Assembly: GCF_001422645.1 (NCBI RefSeq) | Contig: NZ_LMLR01000001.1 | Span: forward strand, 188,325-252,324 | Length of the DNA: 64,000 nucleotides | Direction: 5' to 3' | Origin: Arthrobacter sp. Leaf69 | Lineage (GTDB): Bacteria; Actinomycetota; Actinomycetes; Actinomycetales; Micrococcaceae | Shown: positions 40,956 through 49,059 of the stretch, in pieces | How positions within the stretch are numbered: the stretch's first letter is position 1 | Layout of the letters: each line of letters begins with the position of its first letter | The notes under the pieces: generated by a model | What the model was told of the DNA's origin: nothing | What the model saw: the letters and a program-made list of their open reading frames with translations, nothing else | Databases searched by the model: none | Translations under genes and position numbers: made by a program

Positions 40956-40978
40956 TCACTAGAATACCGTTCTAGTGA
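40956..40978. promoter_or_regulatory. Perfect palindrome, candidate TetR operator
   Basis: TCACTAGAA-TACCG-TTCTAGTGA, with 9-bp perfect arms, lies between the divergent FMO gene and the TetR gene, 32 nt and 21 nt from their starts. It overlaps the region upstream of the TetR -10 box and fits autoregulation and control of the FMO gene. Confidence 0.65.
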
Positions 40979-40987
40979 GTGGAGCGG

Positions 40988-40993
40988 TAGTCT
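40988..40993 (+). promoter_or_regulatory. -10 box of leaderless tetR gene
   Basis: TAGTCT ends 6 nt before the ATG at 41000. Confidence 0.45.
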
Positions 40994-40999
40994 AATTTC

Positions 41000-41614
41000 A
41001 TGGCAAAATCCACGCGGCGGACGCTCCAGGCGGCCGGCACCCGGGACGTGATCGTCCAGGCGGCCGGTCGGCTGTTTGCCGCCGACGGGTACGTCCGCAC
41101 TACCATCGACGGGATCGCCGCCGAGGGCGGGGTGGCCGTCCAGACGGTCTACAACTCGGTGGGCAACAAGGCCGCGCTGCTCTCGGCGGTGCTGGACAGT
41201 GCAGCTGCGGGGCCCGGCGCGCAGGCCGGGGTGCTGGACTTCATGCGGGAGCGCACCCGGCAGGCTGCCGACCTCGACGCCCTGGTCAACGTGCTGGCGG
41301 ACTGGTTTGCCGAAGTCCATCCGCGCACCGCCGGGATCACCGCCGTCATCGCCGGGGCCGCGACCGTGGACGACGCGGCAGCACAACTGGAGACGGACCG
41401 CGCGCAGCAGCGGCTCCGGCGCTACGAGGAGGCCGCCGCCGCTGCCCGGGCCCGCGGTGGGCTCAGCTCCGGGATGTCCGACGCCGAGGGGGCCGCCGCC
41501 ATCTGGTCGCTGGGCCACCCCCAGACCTACCGCGCCCTGGTGCAGGACGCCGGTTGGTCCACGACGGCCTACCGGGAGTGGATCGCCAAGGCCCTCGCGG
41601 CGGCGCTCGCCTAA
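41000..41614 (+). CDS. TetR-family transcription regulator
   Basis: A 204-aa TetR protein with an N-terminal HTH (about 10-60; IVQAAGRLFAADGYVRTTIDGIAAEGGVAVQTVYNSVGNKAAL, quoted in part). The C-terminal ligand domain is not specific. It diverges from the FMO gene over a perfect palindrome, the usual arrangement for a local repressor. A TAGTCT box lies 6 nt upstream of the ATG. The inducer is probably the FMO substrate or a related compound; inference. Confidence 0.88.
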   Translation: MAKSTRRTLQAAGTRDVIVQAAGRLFAADGYVRTTIDGIAAEGGVAVQTVYNSVGNKAALLSAVLDSAAAGPGAQAGVLDFMRERTRQAADLDALVNVLADWFAEVHPRTAGITAVIAGAATVDDAAAQLETDRAQQRLRRYEEAAAAARARGGLSSGMSDAEGAAAIWSLGHPQTYRALVQDAGWSTTAYREWIAKALAAALA

Positions 41615-41730
41615 GATGCACCTTTTCCTCGCGAATGAGTCCGGCACCATGCTGTGTACGAAGTATCCACGACTGCGAGGTAGGCCCGACATGGCGCGGG
41701 GCAACGCCCACGGCAGACGCCGGCGGGGAT

Positions 41731-42942
41731 TCAGAGCCGCGGCAGCGTGCCGCCGAAACGCTGGATCGCCGCGGCAAAGACCGGCAGGGCGCGCTGGATC
41801 ATGTCCTCTGACGCGGTGAGCGAGATCCGGAAATAGCCCGGGGTCTCGAACAAGGTCCCCGGCAGGACAAAGACATCCTGGTCCGCGAGGGCAGCGGTGA
41901 ACTGCTCGTCGTCGTCCGAGGGGGTGCGGACGAAGAGGTAGAACCCCCCGTCCGGCCGGGTGACCTGGTATCCCATCCCGGCCAGCGCGTCGACCATCAG
42001 GTCGCGTTTGCGCTGCAGCCCGGCGACGTCGATCGAGAACTGTTCCAGCCGCGGCAGCGCGTACTGCAGCAGGGCATTGGGGTAAATCCAGCCCATCGCC
42101 ATCTGCAAGGCGGTGAGCGCTTCCCGGAGCGGACCGCGGTCCGGCATGGTGGGCGGCAGCGCGAGGTAACCGATCCGCTGCCCGGGCGCCAGATGGGTCT
42201 TGCCATAGGAGTAGGCCAGAAGCGTGTACGGATAGTATTCGGCGGGGCTGTGGAACCGGGCGCCGTCGTAGACGATGCGGTTGTACGGCTCGTCGGAGAG
42301 CAGGTAGACCCGCCGCCCGTTGCTGCGCGAGGCCCCTTCCAGCATGTCCGCCAGGTCCTTCAGGAGCGAGGGCGGATAGATCCTGCCGGTCGGGTTGTTG
42401 GGCGTGTTGACGATCACCACCCGGGTCCGCGGCGTAATGGCCGCCCCCAGCGCCGCCAGATCGAAGTCGAACGTCTCGGCGTCGCAGCGGATCTTCACGG
42501 GCACCAGCCCGGCCTCGATCGCCAGCGGTTCGTAGAAAAACCAGGGCGGCAGGGTGAAGATGACTTCATCCCCGGGGTCGGCGACGGTCTTCAGCGCCAG
42601 CGGAATCGCGGTGAAGCCGCCCGTCGTGAGGTGGATGTCCGCCGGCTCGAAGGGCAGCCCCAGCAGCCGCTGCAGGGATGCCGCCGCCGCGGCCTGCGCC
42701 TCCGGCTCGTTCGTCTTGTAGGCAAACCACCGCTCATTGCGGGGCGTCAGCGCTTCCGCCAGGGCTTCGACATAGGCGGGCGGCGGCATCTCATGGGGAT
42801 TGCCGAGGGCGAAGTCGCAGATCCCCGGGGCATGCTGGCGCCGGGCGTAGACGGAGTCGCGGAGGAACGTGTTGATCCGCTGTTGCGACGGTACGGACGC
42901 GAGGGTGGTGGCGCGCCGTGAAACCGGAGAATCAGTGCTCAT
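41731..42942 (-). CDS. PLP-dependent aminotransferase, class I/II
   Basis: A 403-aa fold-type I aminotransferase. NTPNNPTGRIYPPS (about 190), SDEPYNRIVYDG (about 225) and the PLP-lysine loop YSYGKTHLAPGQRIGYLAL (about 255) with a C-terminal Arg in GYFRISLTASED are all present. Most like aspartate/aromatic aminotransferases; substrate uncertain. GAGGAAC precedes the ATG at 42942. A longer frame reading upstream through the PAP2 gene is not used. Confidence 0.85.
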   Translation of the reverse strand: MSTDSPVSRRATTLASVPSQQRINTFLRDSVYARRQHAPGICDFALGNPHEMPPPAYVEALAEALTPRNERWFAYKTNEPEAQAAAAASLQRLLGLPFEPADIHLTTGGFTAIPLALKTVADPGDEVIFTLPPWFFYEPLAIEAGLVPVKIRCDAETFDFDLAALGAAITPRTRVVIVNTPNNPTGRIYPPSLLKDLADMLEGASRSNGRRVYLLSDEPYNRIVYDGARFHSPAEYYPYTLLAYSYGKTHLAPGQRIGYLALPPTMPDRGPLREALTALQMAMGWIYPNALLQYALPRLEQFSIDVAGLQRKRDLMVDALAGMGYQVTRPDGGFYLFVRTPSDDDEQFTAALADQDVFVLPGTLFETPGYFRISLTASEDMIQRALPVFAAAIQRFGGTLPRL

Positions 42943-43058
42943 GGCAGTTCCTCGAGACGTGGCAGCTGACCGTGTGGACGGCCGGGCCAACGCGCTGCCG
43001 AGCCAGTGGCTGTGCGGGACTAATTCTGGCCCCCGGCGGGCCGGATGTAAACGGCCGG

Positions 43059-44033
43059 TCAGCGCCGGGGCGGGTTCCGCCGTCGTGCCGCATAGCCGAA
43101 CAGCCATACGCCGGCGGCCGTGGCGAAGTAGCCCGCCATAACAATCAGCGAGGTCCCGGCCCAGAAATAGTGCGTGCTGCTGCCGCTGTTGTTCTGGCCT
43201 TGCCAGGCCGCAGCGCCCAGCAGGGAGAAGGCAGCGACGGCGGCCGCGGCGAGTCCCGCCAGCAGTGGCAGCGCCAGCCACAAGCGGGAAGAGGCCCAGT
43301 GCTCTCCGTAGCCGTCCCAGACATTCCAGCGCGGTCCCGTGCGGATGATCAGCCAGCCTGCCGGGAGCATAAAGACCGCCACCACGAGGAAGGCCGCGAC
43401 CACGTCCGCGGGCCGGTGCCACTGGTTGATCAGGGTGGACAGCCCCGTGGCAACGGCGAAACTGCCGCCCAGGAACCCGGCCAGCGGACGCCAGCGCGGG
43501 GTCGCCATGAGGAACACCGCTGCCGCGGCTGACGCGGCCAGGGTGGTATGTCCGGACGGCAGCGAATTCAGTTCCAGGGTTTCGATCCCGCGGTAGGGCC
43601 GGACGGGAACGATGTCCTTCAGGATCTGGGTGGCCACGTTGGCGCCCACGCAGGCTGTCACGGCGATTCCCGCCGCCGCCCAGCGCCGCCGCATCACGGT
43701 CACAAAAAGGACCACAACCGTGGCGAGCAGCAGGGACAGCGCCGGCAGCCAGTCCAGGAGCTTGGTGGCGGCCTTTCCGGCGGCCCCGTGGATTTCGACT
43801 GCTTCCACGAGCGCGGATTCGTCGATGAACTGGCCCGTCGTGGTGCGGACAAAGAAGTAGTAGGTCGCGGCAAGTGCGGCCATGCTGACGAGGGTGGCCA
43901 ACAGGAAGAGGACGCCGGCGCCCCTGCCCTGGCGGCCGGCGTTGCTTGCGGGCGTGCCCGGGGCGTGCGGGGACGGCGGCTGCGGGTATTCCGAGGCCGC
44001 GTGCATGCTGGTGTGGTCCTGCCGAAAACTCAT
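43059..44033 (-). CDS. PAP2-family phosphatase, membrane
   Basis: A 324-aa integral membrane protein with about seven hydrophobic spans. The acid-phosphatase motifs are KDIVPVRPYR (C1), SLPSGHTT (C2) and STLINQWHRPADV (C3), so it is likely an undecaprenyl- or phosphatidate-type lipid phosphatase acting at the outer face. The first ~40 residues are hydrophilic; starts further in are possible (for example M10). It diverges from the GH32 gene. Confidence 0.85.
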   Translation of the reverse strand: MSFRQDHTSMHAASEYPQPPSPHAPGTPASNAGRQGRGAGVLFLLATLVSMAALAATYYFFVRTTTGQFIDESALVEAVEIHGAAGKAATKLLDWLPALSLLLATVVVLFVTVMRRRWAAAGIAVTACVGANVATQILKDIVPVRPYRGIETLELNSLPSGHTTLAASAAAAVFLMATPRWRPLAGFLGGSFAVATGLSTLINQWHRPADVVAAFLVVAVFMLPAGWLIIRTGPRWNVWDGYGEHWASSRLWLALPLLAGLAAAAVAAFSLLGAAAWQGQNNSGSSTHYFWAGTSLIVMAGYFATAAGVWLFGYAARRRNPPRR

Positions 44034-44080
44034 CCGTATCAGGTTCCCACAGAACTCTGCGAACTTTCTGAGGGCTCCTG

Positions 44081-44098
44081 CTACCCGCGCGCGGGTAG
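44081..44098. promoter_or_regulatory. Perfect 18-bp palindrome before GH32 gene
   Basis: CTACCCGCGCGCGGGTAG reads the same on both strands. It overlaps the TAGTGT -10 box (44096-44101) of the GH32 gene and lies between divergent genes; a repressor site is plausible. No cognate regulator is nearby. Confidence 0.5.
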
Positions 44099-44107
44099 TG
44101 TTTGGCC

Positions 44108-45448
44108 ATGGACACCGCGGCGCAGCATCCGGACCCGGCCTTTCCCCACTTCCATCCGAGGCCCGCGAAAGGCTGGATCAACGATCCGAACGGCCTGTGC
44201 TACACCGACGGCCGCTTTCACGTGTTCTTCCAGTACAACCCCGCTTCGGCCCGGCACCAGCGCATCTGCTGGGGACACCTGAGCTCCCCGGACCTGGTCC
44301 GCTGGGACGAGGAACCGGTGGCGCTCCGGCCACAGCCCGGCGGACCGGACGCGCTGGGGTGCTGGTCGGGTGTGGTGACCCACGACGACGGCGTCCCCAC
44401 CGCCGTGTACTCCGGCGTGGACACCGAGGGAAGCCATTCGCGTGTGGTCCTGGCCCGGGCGGACGCGGTACTCCGCTCCTGGACGCAGGAGGGCCACGTC
44501 GCGGCGGAGATTCCACCGGACCCGCAGGTCACCGCCGTCCGCGATCCCTTTCTGTTCCACTTTCAGGGCCGCCGCTTCGCCCTCCAGGGCGCCGGGCTGG
44601 CGTCCGGCCACGCGGCCGTGCTGCTCTACAGCGTCGATGACGTCCGGCGGTGGACGTACGAGGGGATCTGGTTCAGCACGGAGGACCACCTCGCCGCCCG
44701 GCATCTGCCCGCGGAGATCTGGGAGTGCCCGCAGCTGGTCCGGGTCCCGGACTCGTCCGGGGCGGAAACCTGGCTCCTGATGGCCTCATTGTGGCTCGCG
44801 GCAGACCACCACGACCACCCGAACGGCGTCGGCTACCTCCTCGGCTCGCTGGCACCCAACGGAGCAGGGCTGCCCGTGTTCACGCCCGCGGCGGGAGGCA
44901 AAGCGGATCTGGGACCGGCGTTCTACGCCCCGCAGATCCTCGCCCTCGACGACCGGGCGCTGCTCTGGGGCTGGTCCGCTGAACTGGAGGACGGTGAGGG
45001 GAGCCCCGGGCGCAGCCCGGAAGAGATCGACGACGCCGGCTGGGCCGGGATCCTGACGTTCCCCCGCCAGCTCTCGGTCCACGGCGGCGTCCTCGCCGTC
45101 GAACCCGCGGCCGAACTTCGTGCCTACCGCGGCGCCCGGCTGCACCGCGGGGCCGCCGGCACCCTGGCGGTGCCGCCTGAAGCGGAAATCCGGGTGAGCG
45201 GCGGAGAAGGCACCCTCCGGCTGGTCCTCAATTCCGCGGGGCAGCGACGGACCGTATTCGCCGACGCGGTGGCGGGCGGCGACGAGCTCAGGATCTTTAT
45301 TGATGCCTCCATCGTGGAGGTGTACCGCCACGGTTCGGTGCCCACCACACTGCGTGCCTACCCGGGCCCCGGCGAGGACTGGCAGCTGGAACTGCCGCAG
45401 GGCGCAGCGGCGGACGTCTGGGAACTCCAGCACCCGGGGCGTTCCTAG
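44108..45448 (+). CDS. Glycoside hydrolase family 32 (sucrose/fructan hydrolase)
   Basis: A 446-aa GH32 enzyme splitting beta-fructosides. The nucleophile is D26 in WINDPNG, the transition-state motif is RDPF (about 155) and the acid/base Glu is in WECPQL (about 204). A C-terminal beta-sandwich (about 320-440; FIDASIVEVY) completes the fold. No signal peptide, so it is intracellular and probably acts on sucrose or sucrose-6-phosphate. TAGTGT (44096-44101) lies 6 nt before the ATG, so leaderless. No transporter is linked. Confidence 0.9.
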   Translation: MDTAAQHPDPAFPHFHPRPAKGWINDPNGLCYTDGRFHVFFQYNPASARHQRICWGHLSSPDLVRWDEEPVALRPQPGGPDALGCWSGVVTHDDGVPTAVYSGVDTEGSHSRVVLARADAVLRSWTQEGHVAAEIPPDPQVTAVRDPFLFHFQGRRFALQGAGLASGHAAVLLYSVDDVRRWTYEGIWFSTEDHLAARHLPAEIWECPQLVRVPDSSGAETWLLMASLWLAADHHDHPNGVGYLLGSLAPNGAGLPVFTPAAGGKADLGPAFYAPQILALDDRALLWGWSAELEDGEGSPGRSPEEIDDAGWAGILTFPRQLSVHGGVLAVEPAAELRAYRGARLHRGAAGTLAVPPEAEIRVSGGEGTLRLVLNSAGQRRTVFADAVAGGDELRIFIDASIVEVYRHGSVPTTLRAYPGPGEDWQLELPQGAAADVWELQHPGRS

Positions 45449-45532
45449 CGTCCGGATGCCCGCGGCGGGCGGGTGGTCCGGCTTGGCCCGGTGCTGCGTG
45501 CCGGGGGCCCGCGGCCCGGCGCGGAGCACCGG

Positions 45533-45538
45533 TACAGT
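45533..45538 (+). promoter_or_regulatory. -10 box of leaderless menC
   Basis: TACAGT ends 7 nt before the ATG at 45546. Confidence 0.45.
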
Positions 45539-45545
45539 GAATCCC

Positions 45546-46604
45546 ATGCCCACCCACTCGGCCCCGCCGTCGCCGGATGCTCCCGGAAACCATGCCCCGT
45601 TGTCCGCCGGCCCGCTGCCCGGACTCGAGGAACTCCTCGCTGTCGCGCATGTGGTGAGCCTGCCCATGCGGGTGAAGTTCCGCGGCATCCTCCAACGCGA
45701 AGCCCTGCTGCTGGAAGGCCCGCTCGGCTGGGGCGAGTTTTGCCCCTTCCCGGAATACGGCGATCAGGAAGCCTCCCGGTGGCTCGCCGCCGCCGTCGAA
45801 GCCGGCTGGCAAGGCTTCCCGACCCCGCTTCGGGGCAGCATCCCTGTCAACGCCACGGTCCCCGCCATCGGCGCGGACAGGGTCCCGGACATTCTGGCCC
45901 GCTTCGGGCGGGTGGACGCCGTCAAAATCAAGGTGGCCGAGCCCGGGCAGAGCCTGGACGACGACGTTGCCCGCGTCGCCGCCGTCCGCGCCGCGCTGCC
46001 GGACGCCGCGATCCGGGTCGACGCGAACGGCGGCTGGGACGTGCCGACCGCCGTCGCGGCACTCACCAGGCTGGCCGACGTCGGACTCGAATACGCCGAA
46101 CAGCCGGTCCCCGACATCGCCGGCCTCGCCGAGGTGCGCCGCCGGCTGCGGGCTGCCGGCGTCCCTGTGCTGATCGCCGCGGATGAGAGCGTGCGCAAGG
46201 AGGACGATCCGCTCAGGGTGGCCCGCGCCGGCGCCGCGGACCTGATCGTGGTCAAAGTGGCGCCGCTCGGGGGCGTGCGCCGCGCGCTGGACATCGTGGC
46301 GCAGGCCGGGCTCCCCGCCGTGGTCAGCTCGGCCCTGGACACGTCCGTGGGAATCCGCGCCGGGCTGGCGCTCGCCGCCGCCCTGCCCGAACTTCCGTAC
46401 GCCTGCGGGCTGGGCACCGTGTCCCTGCTCGCCGCCGATGTCACCCGGGATTCCCTCGTTCCCGACGACGGCGCCATCCGCCTCCGCCACGTCGCCGCCG
46501 ATCCGGGCCTGCTGGCAGAGTACGCCGCCGCGCCGGAGCGGCGGGACTGGTGGCTGGACCGTCTGCGCCGCGTCCACGCGGTGCTCGCCGCCCCCGCCCG
46601 CTGA
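45546..46604 (+). CDS. menC: o-Succinylbenzoate synthase
   Basis: A 352-aa enolase-superfamily enzyme that dehydrates SHCHC in menaquinone synthesis. Active-site residues are K127/K129 in VKIKV, D159 in RVDANGGW, E185 in EYAEQPV, D213 in AADES and K237 in VVKVAPLGG. The ATG at 45546 was chosen: TACAGT lies 7 nt upstream. It is separate from menD (50871) and menFGJ (56869-60621). Its stop codon lies in a three-unit tandem repeat. Confidence 0.92.
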   Translation: MPTHSAPPSPDAPGNHAPLSAGPLPGLEELLAVAHVVSLPMRVKFRGILQREALLLEGPLGWGEFCPFPEYGDQEASRWLAAAVEAGWQGFPTPLRGSIPVNATVPAIGADRVPDILARFGRVDAVKIKVAEPGQSLDDDVARVAAVRAALPDAAIRVDANGGWDVPTAVAALTRLADVGLEYAEQPVPDIAGLAEVRRRLRAAGVPVLIAADESVRKEDDPLRVARAGAADLIVVKVAPLGGVRRALDIVAQAGLPAVVSSALDTSVGIRAGLALAAALPELPYACGLGTVSLLAADVTRDSLVPDDGAIRLRHVAADPGLLAEYAAAPERRDWWLDRLRRVHAVLAAPAR

Positions 46605-46647
46605 GACGCCACGCCCGCTGAGACGCCCACGCCCGCTGAGACGCTCC
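46596..46647. repeat. Three ~17-bp tandem repeats at the menC stop
   Basis: Three units GCCCGCTGAGACGCC-like (46596-46612, 46613-46630, 46631-46647). The first unit contains the last two codons and the TGA of menC. Confidence 0.7.
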
Positions 46648-46663
46648 TTCACGTCTGGCGGGA

Positions 46664-46685
46664 GTTCACCCGGACTTCATCCGGA
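46664..46685 (+). promoter_or_regulatory. PHO box (PhoP binding site)
   Basis: Two 11-nt direct repeats in tandem, GTTCACCCGGA and CTTCATCCGGA, match the actinobacterial PHO box pattern GTTCAyC. It lies 72 nt upstream of the PhoX-type phosphatase, with TAGGAC (about 46700) as a possible -10. Phosphate-starvation induction is inferred. Confidence 0.7.
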
Positions 46686-46756
46686 AGACTCCTGCGCGTA
46701 GGACCCGGCTGGAACGGTGGGGAGGCCCGCAACCCACCCCCGTGGAAGGTCTCTCC

Positions 46757-48841
46757 ATGTCTGTCTCCTCCGGACGCAAGTTCTCCCTGCTCCCCATGCT
46801 CGGCCACACCAAAGGCAAGCGGAGCCCCGTCACCTGCGCACTCAAGTGCGACAACGCCTGCTCCGGCGAGGTCTGCAACACCAGTTCGAACAGCTACTTC
46901 CGGGACATCGCGTCCGCCACGATGTCGCGCCGCGCGGCCTTGGGCTTCGGCGCGGCCGGGGCGCTCGCCGTCGCATTCGGAGGGGCCGTGACGTCGGCGG
47001 AGTCCGCCGCGGCCGACGGCGGCCCCGGCCTGTCCGCGGCAGCCAAGAACGGCTTCGGCGCGTCCAAGCTCCGGTTCGCCGCCATCGCCCCGGTGGACGC
47101 CGCCGTCGACGCCTTCACCGTTCCGGAAGGCTTCACCTGGCAGCCCGTGATCCGCTGGGGCGACCCCATCTTCAACGATGCCCCGGACTTCGACCTCGGC
47201 AACCAGAGCGCTGCCGCGCAGGCCCGGCAGTTCGGCTACAACAACGACTACACCGACATCCTCGAGCTCCCCGGCAGCAAGGGCCGCCGCGCGGTGCTGT
47301 TCACCAACCACGAATACACGAACGAGACCATCATGTTCCCGGCTTCGCTGCCCGCCGCGGATGTCCGGGCGATCGGCGCCGCGGCCCACGGGCTCTCCGT
47401 GGTGGAGCTGGAACGCAAGAACAAGAACAAGCCCTGGAGCTACATCAAGGGTGCCAAGCTCAACCGCCGCTACCTGAACAACACGGCCTATGAGCTCACC
47501 GGCCCGGTGGCCGGCTCCCCGCTGGTCCGCACCAAGGCGGACCCGGCGGGCCGCACCATCCTCGGCACGCTGGGCAACTGCTCCGGCGGCACCACCCCCT
47601 GGGGCACCATCCTTTCCGGCGAGGAAAACTTCAACGGGTACTTCGTCGCGCCCGGCACCTCCGCCGAAGACAAGCGCTACGGACTCACCAACAAGCCCAC
47701 GGCCCGGCAGTGGGAACTGGACGATCCGCGGTTTGATACCCGCACCGCGGGCTACGAAAACGAGGCCAACCGCTTCGGCTGGATCGTGGAGGTCGACCCC
47801 TTCGACCCGACGTCGACGCCGAAGAAGCACTCCTCGCTGGGCCGTTTCAAGCACGAGGGCGCCAACGTGATCGTGGCCGAATCCGGGCATGTCGTGGCCT
47901 ACTCGGGCGACGACGAGCGCTTCGACTACCTTTACAAGTTCGTCTCCGCCGGCAAGTACCGCGAAGGCGACCGCAAGCACAACATGACGCTGCTCTCGGC
48001 CGGGGACCTGTACGTAGCCCGGTTCGCCGGCAATTCCCCGGCGTCCGAGATCACCGGCACCGGCACGGTCCCGTCCGACGGCGGATTCGACGGCACCGGC
48101 GAATGGCTGCCCCTCGTCGTCGGCGGGAAGTCCTGTGTGACCGGGATGTCCGTCGAGGAAGTGCTCGTGTACACCCGCGTGGCTGCCGACAAGGTCGGCC
48201 CCACCAAGATGGACCGCTGCGAGGACGTGCAGCCCAGCCTGCACACCGGCAAGGTCTACGTCGCCTGCACCAACAACTCGGACCGCGGCAAGATCGGCAA
48301 GGAAAGCGCCACCGAGGTCAACCCCCGCAACGAAAACCGCGACGGACACATCGTGGAAATCACCGAGACCGGCGACCAGACTTCCACGGCGTTCACCTGG
48401 AACCTGCTGATGGTCTGCGGCGATCCCGCGCAGGGCGATGTCACCTACTTCTCCGGCTACCCGGTGGACAAGGTCTCGCCGATTTCCTGCCCGGACAACC
48501 TCGCGTTCGACTCGGTCGGCAACCTCTGGATCTCCACCGACGGCGCCCCCTCCGGAATCGGCAAGGCCGACGGGCTGTTCAAGGTCACCCTCGACGGCGC
48601 CGAACGCGGACGCGTCGAACAGTTCCTCGCCGTCCCGCGCGACGGGGAGACCTGCGGGCCCATCATCCACGACCAGGAACGCACCGTCTTCGTCTCCGTG
48701 CAGCACCCGGGCGAGGACGGCACCTTCGATGCACAGCTGTCCTTCTTCCCGGACTACGTTCCGGCCGGGGCGACGCCGGCGCGTGGCCAGGCGCGCGCCC
48801 CGCGCCCGTCGGTGGTCCAGGTCTTCCGCACCGACGACTAG
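46757..48841 (+). CDS. phoX: PhoX-family (DUF839) phosphatase, Tat-exported
   Basis: A 694-aa protein of the PhoX alkaline phosphatase family, which uses iron/calcium and hydrolyses extracellular phosphate esters. A Tat-type signal is present (SRRAALGFGAAGALAVAFGG, about 57-77), preceded by a long hydrophilic N-terminus with a cysteine cluster C27, C31, C35, C40. Family landmarks include TPWGTILSGEENFNGYF, GRFKHEGANV and DNLAFDSVGNLWISTDG. GGAAGG precedes the ATG at 46757. A PHO box upstream supports regulation by PhoP. Confidence 0.88.
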   Translation: MSVSSGRKFSLLPMLGHTKGKRSPVTCALKCDNACSGEVCNTSSNSYFRDIASATMSRRAALGFGAAGALAVAFGGAVTSAESAAADGGPGLSAAAKNGFGASKLRFAAIAPVDAAVDAFTVPEGFTWQPVIRWGDPIFNDAPDFDLGNQSAAAQARQFGYNNDYTDILELPGSKGRRAVLFTNHEYTNETIMFPASLPAADVRAIGAAAHGLSVVELERKNKNKPWSYIKGAKLNRRYLNNTAYELTGPVAGSPLVRTKADPAGRTILGTLGNCSGGTTPWGTILSGEENFNGYFVAPGTSAEDKRYGLTNKPTARQWELDDPRFDTRTAGYENEANRFGWIVEVDPFDPTSTPKKHSSLGRFKHEGANVIVAESGHVVAYSGDDERFDYLYKFVSAGKYREGDRKHNMTLLSAGDLYVARFAGNSPASEITGTGTVPSDGGFDGTGEWLPLVVGGKSCVTGMSVEEVLVYTRVAADKVGPTKMDRCEDVQPSLHTGKVYVACTNNSDRGKIGKESATEVNPRNENRDGHIVEITETGDQTSTAFTWNLLMVCGDPAQGDVTYFSGYPVDKVSPISCPDNLAFDSVGNLWISTDGAPSGIGKADGLFKVTLDGAERGRVEQFLAVPRDGETCGPIIHDQERTVFVSVQHPGEDGTFDAQLSFFPDYVPAGATPARGQARAPRPSVVQVFRTDD

Positions 48842-48850
48842 CTCCTTCCT

Positions 48851-49030
48851 GACGCTCCCTCACTTTTCGGGGCTTGTCGGGTGACGCTCCCTCACTTCCT
48901 CTTGCTTGACGGACAGGACGTGGGGGAGCGTTCCTCTTGTAGCGGCAAGATCTGAGGGAGCGTTCGTCTTGTGGCGGCCAGATCTGCGGGGGCGTTCCGG
49001 AATTGCCCACCGGATGTGAGGGAGCGTCGG
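48851..49030. repeat. Inverted and 32-bp tandem repeats of GACGCTCCCTCA
   Basis: The box GACGCTCCCTCACTT occurs twice forward (48851, 48883), and its complement TGAGGGAGCG or close variants occurs four times at exact 32-nt steps (48921, 48953, 48985, 49017). Units are about 32 bp (TGrGGGAGCGTTCsTCTTG then rGCGGC). Forward and reverse copies can form alternative hairpins. It fills the 218-nt gap between phoX and argS and would be read into the argS leader. Confidence 0.75.
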
Positions 49031-49044
49031 GGGTTGGCGGAACT

Positions 49045-49050
49045 GATAAT
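49045..49050 (+). promoter_or_regulatory. -10 box of argS-menD
   Basis: GATAAT lies 9 nt before the GTG at 49060, compatible with a very short leader. Confidence 0.35.
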
Positions 49051-49059
49051 TTGAACAGT

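Noticed and set aside
41731..44181. Possible fusion of the aminotransferase with upstream sequence
   Set aside because: The extra frame is out of frame with the PAP2 gene that occupies the region; GAGGAAC at 42942 supports the short form.
48851..49030. Possible CRISPR array
   Set aside because: Units are contiguous with a 32-nt period and no unique spacers; no cas genes in the window.
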